In this document: piece after piece, positions 54,902 through 64,000 of the stretch
Position numbering within the stretch: the first letter of the stretch is position 1
Layout: the number at the start of each line of letters is the position of its first letter
Assembly (NCBI RefSeq): GCF_014633365.1
Contig: NC_068345.1
Coordinates: 14,702,058-14,766,057 of the forward strand
Direction of reading: 5' to 3'
DNA: 64,000 nucleotides
Source of the DNA: Diospyros lotus
Taxonomy: Eukaryota; Streptophyta; Magnoliopsida; Ericales; Ebenaceae
Program-made: the position numbers and the translations under genes
Notes under the pieces: model-generated
What the model saw: the letters and a program-made list of their open reading frames with translations, nothing else
Databases searched by the model: none
Told to the model about the DNA's origin: nothing

Positions 54902-55659
54902 ATTGAAATTGTTGCTAAAACTCTTACCAACTCTTCCAAAATTGCCATAAAATTTGAAGTCAATAAAGGTTTTGGCGATAATTAAAAAGAATTGCCAGTA
55001 AATATAACAAAAATTATCGCAAAAAATCTTATCTAAAGTGGAAATAAATTGTGCCAATTAAATTGGACAATTTATATAAAGTAACTACCAAATGTTTAAA
55101 ATTATAGAATTATATAAAGCTAGAACATTATAGAATTAAAAATTCGAAGTCATGAAGCTGAAGCCAAAGATAGTAAAGCATGTAAAGCAAGAACATGACC
55201 CATGTTTGAAAATAGTGTTCCACAAAAGGATAATATTTCAAGAATATATGGATAAGTTGCTCCTTGGAGAGCAGGTTGATGGATATGCATTAACCATGAA
55301 ATAACTAATAAACCAGCGATGCACCACTATGAATCCTATACCGAACATCCATTGTCGGGCCATTCAAGTTAGTGAATATGCAGAACACAGTGTGATGCAA
55401 ATTAGATCATTCAAATAAAATAGTAAGGAAGACAGCAATACAAATAAACAAAAGCAACATGACACACACACCTAACCTGAGCTTCTTCCACCCACAACCG
55501 CCAGTCGGCACCTAGCAACAACTCCGGCAACCACCAACCTCGACAACCCCAAAGTTGAGCAGCTCTGACAACCAAACCTGGCCATTTCTGTAACAAAAAC
55601 GACCAAATTTGGGAGGTTTAGGCTCAGGACAGCAGATCCAACAAACCTTCCAATTAAAG

Positions 55660-56812
55660 TGCACTTTAGTGACTAGAGTGCACCATAAGATGCTTTTTAA
55701 TATGAGATTATTTTCCCATATTAAAGAACACTTTACAACTTGAAAACTCTTCCAATTCACATGTTTAAGACCCATTAATTCCAACACAGCCTGCAACATT
55801 TTGAGCCACGAGCAGCTACGATAACCTAGATCCAGCCTTTTACGCGAGATCCATTCCAAATCAGACCATTTTCACGACTGCCCACACCCTTCCTTTCAAG
55901 TGACTATTATCCCTAGTGCATCCTAGACCAGATTTGGTGACCCTTAGCTCCTGCTATTCGCAGGCAATGGATGACAAATCCAGCGACTCTTGACTTCATA
56001 TCTAATTTATTCTAATAATTGTGATGTTTGAATTTTGTTGGTCTACCAATAATTTTTCTTTTGCCCACATATCATGAATTTAACGTTGAACATAAATTTA
56101 GAAAATCAAACGCATTTTTAGTTTTCACTTTCATTTTCTTGAGAATTCACCAAAAAAATCAAACAATGTTTTCAAATTTCATTTTCCTCAATAGAAATGA
56201 AAATTAATGAATTGGAAAGAAAATGACACATCTGAATAGAATGAAATTTTTTGACAACGTTTTGAAACGATTCCTAAGGAAGACAAAAATATCTTATCAT
56301 TTCCCTTAAATCTTTACATATGCACAATTAAGATTCAAAATAAGATAGCAAATAAAAAATAAAAACAATGAGGGACATTTGCTAAGAACAAACGGTCAGA
56401 ATATCAAGGTAGAAACATAACATGAAGCTCACTCTCGTGATGAAGAAATTCAGGAATGAATTGAATTGATTATACCTTGTTTAGAGAACGCAGTGTCAGT
56501 TGTTCAAAAACATTTGGTGACAAAGAGATGTTACCAAATTCTCTAGGGCCATTCTCTGCTTGAAAATAGTCTCCCACTTCACTGTCTACAAACAGTTAAA
56601 AGAGGAATAAGCAAAACAAATTCATCCAAGTGCTAGTAATTGCTAATATAAAGAAGACAAAATAAAAGTGTTGCCTTTCTCTGGCTCTAGGCAACCAAGC
56701 TGCCCCCACGATTAGTCCTTGGCATGCATCTCATACTTTTTAAGGCCCGTATGATCAGCTTTCTCCAGCAGGATCTTGGAATCTGTCCCTAGCTGTTGAG
56801 CAGAGCTGGGAC
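55660..56812 (-). pseudogene. Exon-like block, copy 2 (unidentified gene)
   Basis: Candidate exon 56476-56585 (minus) between TTTGTAG and GTATAATC is open in one frame: SEVGDYFQAENGPREFGNIS then LSPNVFEQLTLRSLNK. Upstream, 56712-56805 follows a pyrimidine tract and CAG and reads AQQLGTDSKILLEKADHTGL before a TAA. At 55700-55860 a further minus frame (RKRLDLGYRSCSWLKMLQAV) is conserved with copy 1. I do not recognise the protein; it may be a gene fragment. Confidence 0.4.
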
Positions 56813-57230
56813 GAGGCAATAGAGAGATGGGAAAGAGGAGAACGTAGCCCCGGTCAACTTAATTATTCAAAACACATCTAAATGTGTTGAACATAAAGAG
56901 TGCATCTACATATGACAGATAACTAAAGGCAAAAGGTAGAAAATTTCTAAAATTTCCCTCAAAACACACTCTCTCATAATGTACCTTCCAGGCAGGTTAA
57001 TCATGTGGCAAACTTTCATTCGCACAACTTGGGGTGCTGATGATAGAAACCAAATTACATCACCCTACAAATATCCTCCACTTCCTGTTGTCAACCGTTC
57101 ATGACAAACTGAACAGTGGTCTTAACTGTCCTCTTCTTGAAGCTAATTTAACGAATGACAAGATAAACACAATCAAGGTTTCTTTTAAGCTTAATAAGCC
57201 GGCCCCCAGATTGATGAACTGAACTAAATT

Positions 57231-57631
57231 TTCCACACACTCTTTTTCTGCTCCTTTTATCTCTATTTCTTCAAAAGAGAAGTTGATAAGAATGAATTAT
57301 TAGATGAACTGAACCCCTAATTAAGAACACTGATAAAGAAAAAAGCCCAAGCAACATTCCATTCCACAGTAGAAATAGAAAAATAAGTTAAAAAAATATG
57401 CTAAGCCAAAAATTGTAATAGATATCTTCACATCGAAAAGAGTAAAAAGACCTAGTGGTGAAACAAGATTTCTGTGAAATAATAGAAGGGGGTTAGGAAA
57501 ATAAAAGTAAAGTAAACTTGTAATAGATGTAAGAAGAAACAGATGACTGTCGATGATGTTAACGATGAGCATGCAGGGACAACGAAGACAGCGGGCGGAG
57601 GTTGTGGTTGATGTTACAGAGGCATTGCTGA

Positions 57632-57632
<1 letters not shown>
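57231..57632. other. Unassigned AT-rich spacer
   Basis: No gene is recognisable. Its right edge carries a pyrimidine-rich sequence on the minus strand that could be a 5' leader for the exon-like block at 55660-56812, but no start codon can be assigned. Confidence 0.4.

Positions 57633-57659
<27 letters not shown>
57633..57659 (+). repeat. AG dinucleotide microsatellite
   Basis: About 13 AG repeats next to the tRNA gene. Confidence 0.9.
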
Positions 57660-57662
<3 letters not shown>

Positions 57663-57758
57663 GAATTAATGCTGATGCATACAAAACCCTCACTGGAGTC
57701 AGACGTGAATCCATGCAACAGAGAAGTTGGGCTCATAAACAAAATAAAAATAGTATTT

Positions 57759-57830
57759 TGAACCCGACGTGAATCGAACACGCAACCTTCTGATCTGGAG
57801 TCAGACGCGCTACCATTGCGCCACGGATCC
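57759..57830 (-). tRNA. tRNA-Trp (anticodon CCA)
   Basis: The minus strand begins GGATCCGTGGCGCAATGGTA, with the anticodon arm TCTGACTCCAGATCAGA (loop CTCCAGA, anticodon CCA at 57796-57798) and T arm GCGTGTTCGATTCACGT. The acceptor stem GGATCCG pairs with CGGGTTC with wobbles, followed by discriminator A. 72 bp, no intron, CCA not encoded. The minus strand continues into TTTTTATTTT, a Pol III terminator. Matches the usual plant nuclear tRNA-Trp. Confidence 0.96.
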
Positions 57831-57839
57831 TTGCTGAAA

Positions 57840-59149
57840 TTAGTGGTGAACAAATTTATTATTATAGGATTTCTGTAAACTACGGTAAATTGCCTTTACA
57901 CCCCTGTGGTTTCAGTCATTCTCCTGAAGACCCCTGCACGGTTTTAAAATGATTCTTATGGTTTCATTTTTTGGCCGCTGCAATCCTTAAATGCACGTTT
58001 TGCCCCGTCTAAACTCACACCTAAATTAAACCATTTTAAAAGTTGAAGAGTAAATTTAAACCCAAAAAAATTTATAAGGCTAAATTGGTGAAAATAGAAA
58101 ATTTTTCCTCAACTCATATCTCTTTTGACCACTTAATTTAAAAGCAATAATTAATACAAATGAGCATTTCATTTATATATTTTTCTTTTTATAAGAACCA
58201 AATTTAATTATGAAATTAATATAAATCATATGATTCAATGGTGACTATATATATAGAAAAAGTTACGAGTCAATTATTTTAGTGATAAAAAATAGTTTCA
58301 AAACATATAGAGTTTGATGATATGATAAAAGAAACTCTATTTGAAACACCTTTTCATTTAAATGTGTTTTCATGTCATAATTTAGAGATTTTTTTTAAAA
58401 ACCTTTTTCTTTTTTTAAAAGTTTTCCCATAAAGGCTCTTCACCAGTTTTTAATTACGAATTAAATCTTATTTTCAAAACATTCATTTGTTTGATCTTTT
58501 ATTTTTATTATTTATTTTTTTCAAATTTATTTAAGATTATTTTTCTAATTGATGTTTAAGCTGATTTATTGCTAGTAGCCTCATCTTTTGAACTAAAATC
58601 TTGTTCTTGATTTAGTTTACCAAGGTAAGGTATTTGTGTGTACTCTCATTTTCATAGATTGAATCTAATTTAATTTATTACTCATATTAAGGAGTCTAAA
58701 TTTTTAATTTGTTCTGAAATACTAAATTTAAAGAAATGACTATTTGAGTATTACAACCATAAATCTTTAAAAACCCTTAAAATAAATTTTTATGTCATTA
58801 TAACTCAATATATGAACGTAAAAGTCGTCTATTTTTACCAAAATAAAATTATGTGTCTTTAATGAAAAGTTACTTCGCACAACAAATTTAACATGCTTGT
58901 TAGATTTTGATATCATCGTAACAAAGCCTATACAAGCATACTCATAGTATCTATAAAACATGGCATCTTGTAAAATAATAATGAACTTTTAAAACATGGC
59001 ATGGCATGTAAAAACCCATTCTGATATCACCATAATGAACTTATTATTAATAATATTGAAATTTTAAACTTTTTCTGATATCAAAAGAGTTGTTTATAAC
59101 TTGTATTAAGGAGTCTAACTTTTTCTTAAAGCATAATTGTTGTTGCCTA
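57840..59149. other. AT-rich intergenic stretch
   Basis: No gene. A segment at 57885-58010 (TTTACACCCCTGTGGTTTCA) looks like the edge of a non-coding transposon, without a partner end. Confidence 0.45.
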
Positions 59150-59519
59150 ATTACTATAATTAAATTTATTTATTTTGAGAATAGCTAGAATAAAGTCACT
59201 TGAGGAACTGAGAGGGCTGCCGAAGGCCAACAAAGATTGGGGTTCGACTTGTGGATTGAGAGTGATAAGGCTTCGAGGTCCCCAAAGGGTCTCAGGAGTC
59301 TTCGGGGAAGATTGACCTTAGGGGTCTTCGGGGAGAAGCCTTCGAAAGAGTTTGAAAGGTCTTTGAATGACTGTCTTTGGGGGATTTTGAGGAACTGTTA
59401 ACAAGGTCTTAGATGTCTCAAGGTCTTTCAGGTACACTTTATGGAATCTGCAACACTAAAGTAGTTAGAAGGCACGAAAGGATCTTCTCCACGTAGAGAA
59501 TGCTTATATTTACAAGGAT
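59150..59519 (+). repeat. LTR-like remnant
   Basis: Recurring GGTCTTCGGGGA / GGGTCTTCGGG motifs and GTAGTTAGAAGGCACG, resembling 41500-41540 in the duplicated solo LTR. It probably is an LTR piece adjoining the gypsy remnant that follows. Confidence 0.4.
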
Positions 59520-59797
59520 AAGACAAAAAGATGGCATGATAAGCATATTTTAAAAAGGGAGTTCGAGGTAGGGCATAAAGTGTTGTTGTTTAATTCAAGA
59601 CTTCAACTTTTTTTGGGCAAGTTGCGATCTAGGTGGTCAGGACCATTTACTATAACTCATGTTTTTCCTTATGGAGCTGTTGAAGTACATCATGAAACAA
59701 AATGGACATTCAAAGTTAATGGGCAGAGATTAAAATCTTATGTGGATGGAGATTTAGCAAGGCAAAAGTTTTCCATCGATCTTGTCAATCCTAAATG
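59520..59797 (+). pseudogene. Gypsy (Athila/Tat-like) integrase C-terminus
   Basis: Reads [46 protein letters not shown] and [15 protein letters not shown], the end of a non-chromodomain gypsy polyprotein, terminating at TGA 59797-59799. Catalytic domains upstream are missing. The wording is that of Athila/Tat elements. Confidence 0.8.
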
Positions 59798-61340
59798 ATA
59801 TGTGGAGAATGTCTAGCTTTAGACTTTAAATAAAACACTTCTTGGGAGGCAACCCAAGCTCTTTTCCCTTTTTTTTTATTATTTCATTTTAGTTTTGTTG
59901 AATAAATACGACCAATAACCCATACTTGTGATGTTGTACAGGTTCAAAAGAAAAGAAAATACAGCTAATTCAGATTGGACTGGCGTGGGTATTCATAGTG
60001 TTCAATTATGTGGCCAGGGGAGTATTCATTTTTCATTCTCCTTCTTCTTTGTCTTTCACATTGAGGACAATGTGTTAAATAAGTTTAGGGGGTGGAATTA
60101 TTAATTGTTGATATATGCTATTTATTTTGCTTTGGTGTTTTGATGTGAAATTTTTTGCAAAAGTTATATTAGGTTGTATATTTGGCTAACCCCTAGACTA
60201 GAAAATTTTTGTGAAAGATAAAATAAGCATAAGTTGTTATTTGGAATCATGATTTGCGTTCTTTATTGTGTTTAACATTGAGTCTTTGATTTGGAATGGA
60301 CAGTATCTTATAAAGCAAGATTAAGTATACTTGGGTTTTAAGATCATTAAAGTACAAGTTCTTTGCAAAGTTGTGTGAGTTGTGTGACTATGCATGAAAG
60401 ATAAATGTAATGTTTTTCTTGTGATTGTTCCCTTTGAGCTAGGTTTAAATAGGGTTTAAGTAAATAAGATGAATAATGTTGAGTGAGATGGAGCATAAAA
60501 TGCATTTTTTCTGTTAAAAAAAAAGAAAGAAAGAAAAGAAAATGGAAACTTACTTTGCTACCTTTGTTTGTAGTAGTGAGAAATGATAGTTGCAAGAATG
60601 GTTGTTGCGCTATTCGATCGTGCGAGGTACATGACAAAGCATGATTGAGTTTAGAATTGTGTATGGATTCTTGAACTTGGGAATGTAAGTATGCTTAGTT
60701 TTCTTTATTTGCTATTGTTGCATTTTGGATTGAGGATTTAGATATAGGCATAACAAAGGATTTTAATGTGATGAATGATTCATAATATATGTTTTGTGCT
60801 TTGATATAGAATTTCTTTTCTTTGCTTGAGGACAAGCAACCCTTTCAGAGACTTTTTGGCGGCTTTGGATCTTGTCCAGAAGACTCTCTGAGGTCATTCG
60901 AGGATACACAAAAATACTTAGGAATTTGTGAGATTTTTGGATTTTTGGAATTCCTTAGCTAGGGTACCCCAGAACAATAGCTCCCAAATCTTGCCTTCAG
61001 TTGAAAGGCAAATGAAATAATACAGAGTGGGTGCTCAATGCTGGAAAATTAGGATAGGGGTCGACTTGATTGGATGCTGAACATGAGTCACTGAAGAGAG
61101 TCTCCGGGGGACTCCTGGCGAATTTTTGGCTTTCAAAGACTTGAACTATAAATAAACGGTGGTCCAGGATAACCCATCCTTGCACCTTTTCTCTTGAAGA
61201 GCTAGAGTCATCTGGAGCACCCGAAAAGTCTATCTATCCTCCTAGGCATTTCGTGCCCTTAAGCCTTGAAGATTCTGAGTCTCTGGAAGATTCCCTACTC
61301 CCAAAAACTATTTTCTCCTTCAAAAATCAAACACTTTTGA
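59798..61340 (+). other. 3' non-coding region of an Athila/Tat-like element
   Basis: Contains phrases frequent after pol in these elements: CTTGGGAGGCAACCCAAGC (59841-59859), ATTGAGGACAATGTG (60060-60074) and TTGAGGACAAGCAA (60826-60839). A TATA-like TATAAATAAACGG lies at 61147-61159. No open frame of note. Confidence 0.55.
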
Positions 61341-61353
61341 GGTAAAAACCTCA

Positions 61354-62217
61354 ATGCCTTTTTCCCAACCTCATTTCAAAATTACCATTTCTCCACGAAT
61401 GCAACCCTTTATCCTAAAAGGAGAGATAGTGAACGGGTTTGCACGGCCTTATCACATCCCACAATCATGGAACCCAAGGGGCCCGAGAGCAACAGAGCTC
61501 ACGACTAGTATTGAGGAAAGTAGGGTAGTAATCCATTTTGATAGCCTAAGAGCGAGATTAAGGATTCCACTACACCCTTTTGGGATTTTTGGATGAAGAG
61601 ATGTCAGTGCTGGCCTAGTTATATTCGAATAGCTGGGCTATGCTAGCAGAATTTTTTATTTTTTGCAAGGAGCGTGGGGTAGAACCTACCACCTCCCTAT
61701 TACACTACTTTTATCGCGTTCTATCCAAAAGATGAGAGACAGAATTTGTGACGCTCCAGAGTACACCTATTAAGATTAGGGTGTTTAAGGGCAAACCTAA
61801 AAAAATTGATGATTTTGAGACTAGCTGGTTGGTGGTTGTGCCACTCCAAGGCTGCTAAAGGTCGGCATGATATTGGCGTATTGAATAAATAAGGAGCGCA
61901 AGGCGCGAGTGGCCAGATGTGAATACACTGGTGAATGAACACTAAGATGAAATAAATAAACTGACCTAGCGGGGTCCAGTAACCTTGTATGACTTAACGA
62001 TCGATAAGCGTCTCATTGAGGCTAGGTGAATGGTTGTTGACGGGGACAATAATACTAGTCTATTAAGATTGACTGAGTCTTAGGAGGTTGTGTCCTCATC
62101 ATCCTCTTTGTCGAGTGAGAGTGGAGAAGAAGAAGAAGAGGAAGAACAAGAAGAGGAGGAGGACGAAGAGGTGGATGTAACGGGGGATGAAGATGCAACA
62201 AGAGAAGAGGAGGCAAG
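61354..62217 (+). pseudogene. Gypsy-type leader ORF fragment (Transposase_28-like, tentative)
   Basis: The first block (61354-61596) includes ESRVVIHFDSLRARLRIPLH. In other frames KERGVEPTTSLLHYFYRVLS and IKIRVFKGKPKKIDDFETSW follow. This pattern resembles the N-terminal domain of plant gypsy ORFs annotated as putative gypsy-type transposon. A Glu-rich stretch (62115-62215) follows. Frameshifts and stops throughout. The family call rests on memory of the pattern. Confidence 0.5.
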
Positions 62218-64000
62218 CTCTAAGTGTAGAAATTGTACCTTGTTGGACATGGTATGCTCTCTGATCGCTTACACTAATTTGCCCATATCGTTATGGGGAT
62301 ATGTTCTTTCGAATTTTATTTATCTCCATAATAGGGCCCTAAGAAATTTGTTGAGATAATGTCATATGAGATATGGTATGGGAAACCACCCAATCTTAAG
62401 CATGTTAGGATTTGGATTTGTCCTGCTTTTGTTAAAAAACTTAAAACAGATAAATTGGAATCCCGATCTGACAGAGTTATGTTTGTGGGGTATCATATTC
62501 ATTGTAAAGGATACTATTTCTATTTTCATAGTATTCAAAGAGTTTTGATAAATAGAAATGCCATATTCCTAGGAAAAGAGTTTATTCAGGAATGTGATAT
62601 TGAGAGGAAAGTAGAATTGGAAGAGGTATCTTCCGAATCAAAGATCCACCTTAATCAAGAAATTGATATTGAATCAGTAGGTCCATCCAATGTCATCCCA
62701 CAAGCACCTCATAGATCAAGTAGAGTATCTCATCCTCCAGAACGATATAGATTTATTATGGAGGAGATGCAAGAAATGTTCCTGTATGAAGGTAATGATT
62801 AACTGGTTGATCCTACTACCTATGAGGAAGCAATATCAGATATTAACCCCAAAAAATGGCAAGAGGCTATGCAATCAGAAATAAAATCTATGTATTCCAA
62901 TAAAGTTTGAACTCTAGTGGATTTACTTGAAGGAATAGTTCCTATAGGTTGCAAATAAATCTATAAGAGGAAGATTGGTGCAGATAGGAATGTTCAGACC
63001 TTTAAAGCTCAATTAGTGGCTAAAAGGTATCGTCAAAAGTAAGGTGTTGACTATAAGGATACCTTTTCGTTAGTAACCATGCTTAAGTTCATTAGGATTA
63101 TGCTAATCATTGTTGCATTCTATGATTATGAGATCTAATAGATAGATGTTAAAATCGTGTTCTTGAATGGTTATCTTGAGGAAGATATATTTATGGAACA
63201 ACCACGAGGGTTTGAATCCTCAGATCCTAGCAAAGTGTGCAAGCTTCGCGTTCATGGAATAACTGGTTTGATACTAACATCAAAATGTTTGGTTTCATTC
63301 AGAACCCAAATAAGCCTTATATGTACAAGAAGGTAAGTGGGTGCACAAGAGCCTTTCTTATCTTGTATGTGAATGACATTCTCCTTATGGCGAATGATAT
63401 TGGCATGATGATGTTAATTAATGTTTGGTCGTCTAATAAATTCTCCATGAAAGATTTGGGAGAGGTGACCTACATCTTGAAAATCTGCGTTTATAGAGAT
63501 AGAGCGAGAAGATTGATCGGTTTATCGCAAAGCTTGTACATAGAAAAGATGCTAAAAAGGTTTAACATGGAGAATTCCAAGAAGGGTCTTATACTCATTT
63601 GGCATGGAATTCCCCTTTCTAGAGGGATGTCTCCCAAGACTCTTGAAGAGAGAAGGCGCATGAAAAGGACTCCCTATGCTTTGGCTGTTGGAAGTCTTAT
63701 GTACATTATGCTATATATTAGGCTTGATATTGCTTATGTAGTAAATGTGACTAGCAAAAATCAATCTGATCCAAGTGAGGAACACTAAATAACCATAAAA
63801 CATATCTTTAAGTACTTGAGATAGATAAGGATATGGTTCTATTTTTGGAGGTGGTTATCTTTGTGTTGCGATTTCATAGATTCTGACTTTCAATATGGTA
63901 TTGATGATAGAAAGTCTACATCAAGGTTCATAGAAATTAGCTAGAAGAGTTCTAAGGAGGATACAATTACTAATTCCACCATAGAAGCAGAATATGTTAC
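62218..64000 (+). mobile_element. Copia element, truncated at both visible sides
   Basis: The left junction falls inside integrase (KCRNCTLLDMVCSLI) directly after the Glu-rich stretch of another element. The right side is cut by the window. Same family as 49581-51698. Confidence 0.8.
62222..64000 (+). pseudogene. Copia integrase end, RT and RNase H start
   Basis: In order: integrase end (LPISLWGYVLSNFIYLHNRA, EMSYEIWYGKPPNLKH), linker, RT (KWQEAMQSEIKSMYSNKV, FLNGYLEEDIFMEQPRGFE, SRSWNNWFDTNIKMFGF) and RT end (SNKFSMKDLGEVTYILKI, PYALAVGSLMYIMLYIRLDI). Several stops occur (for example 62800, 62908, 62956). The active site reads YVND instead of YVDD (AAT at 63372-63374). About 30 bp is missing between VCKL and QASRSW (63236-63250). 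Inactive. Confidence 0.88.

Larger units (their letters stand above)
51699..56812 (+). repeat. Tandem segmental duplication, copy 2
   Basis: Matches 40362-49580 as described for copy 1. It lacks the insertions at 41834-44395 and family X, but has a MITE at 54177-54901. Divergence is substantial (many substitutions and indels by eye), so the event is not recent. Confidence 0.85.

Noticed and set aside
55411..55596. Cys/Trp-rich small frame (minus)
   Set aside because: No start context or homologue recognised; it lies in sequence not shared with copy 1.
1..64000. A novel defence, toxin or biosynthetic system
   Set aside because: Every coding stretch I could identify belongs to the SAC gene, a transposon or the tRNA; the few unidentified exon-like pieces are too short to support such a claim.

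Overview
The window looks like nuclear DNA of a flowering plant, probably a repeat-rich eudicot. It carries a host gene with GT-AG introns, a plant-type tRNA-Trp, Ty1/copia and Ty3/gypsy retrotransposons primed by initiator tRNA-Met, hAT transposons, MITEs and SINE/LINE scraps. There are no operons or prokaryotic features. I could not identify the species.

1-36.5 kb is one host gene on the minus strand: a SAC-domain phosphoinositide phosphatase (plant SAC2-SAC5 type). Its promoter lies near 36.4 kb. Seven exons are visible (36377-36183, 36077-35873, 35791-35626, 33699-33477, 30715-30639, 3650-3463, 3331-3234), with intact splice sites and matching phases. The catalytic CX5R part lies beyond the left edge. 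Intron 5 is 26,988 bp and is almost entirely mobile DNA. Its core is a hAT element (4989-27314, target duplication GGCCCTTA). Its dead transposase was split by a 2.5 kb solo LTR (5709-8256), a 0.36 kb solo LTR (8688-9047), a small gag-type LTR element D (9298-10904) and gypsy A (12905-27029, duplication AATCT). Gypsy A was itself hit by a gag-only element C (16325-19706, duplication GCAGG) and by chromovirus B (21598-26924, duplication ATCTC). Three more solo LTRs, a LINE piece and SINE pieces lie elsewhere in introns 3 and 5, and a fragment of element E plus a MITE lie in intron 7.

36.5-40.4 kb holds LTR debris and the 3' half of a second hAT transposase gene (38.9-40.4 kb, plus strand). 40.4-56.8 kb is a diverged tandem duplication. 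Both copies contain the same solo LTR at the same site (41270-47202 and 52588-54107) and the same exon-like block. Later insertions differ: a 2.56 kb solo LTR with a 5S-rRNA-like segment in copy 1, a MITE in copy 2, and a truncated copia at the junction (49581-51698).

56.8-64 kb contains a tRNA-Trp gene (57759-57830, minus), AT-rich sequence, remnants of gypsy elements (59.5-62.2 kb) and a truncated copia polyprotein (62.2 kb to the right edge) with its RT active site changed.

No undescribed enzymatic or defence system is visible. The notable content is architectural: a coding gene kept intact across a four-level transposon nest, a family of gag-only retrotransposons, a 5S-like sequence inside an LTR, and a datable tandem duplication.
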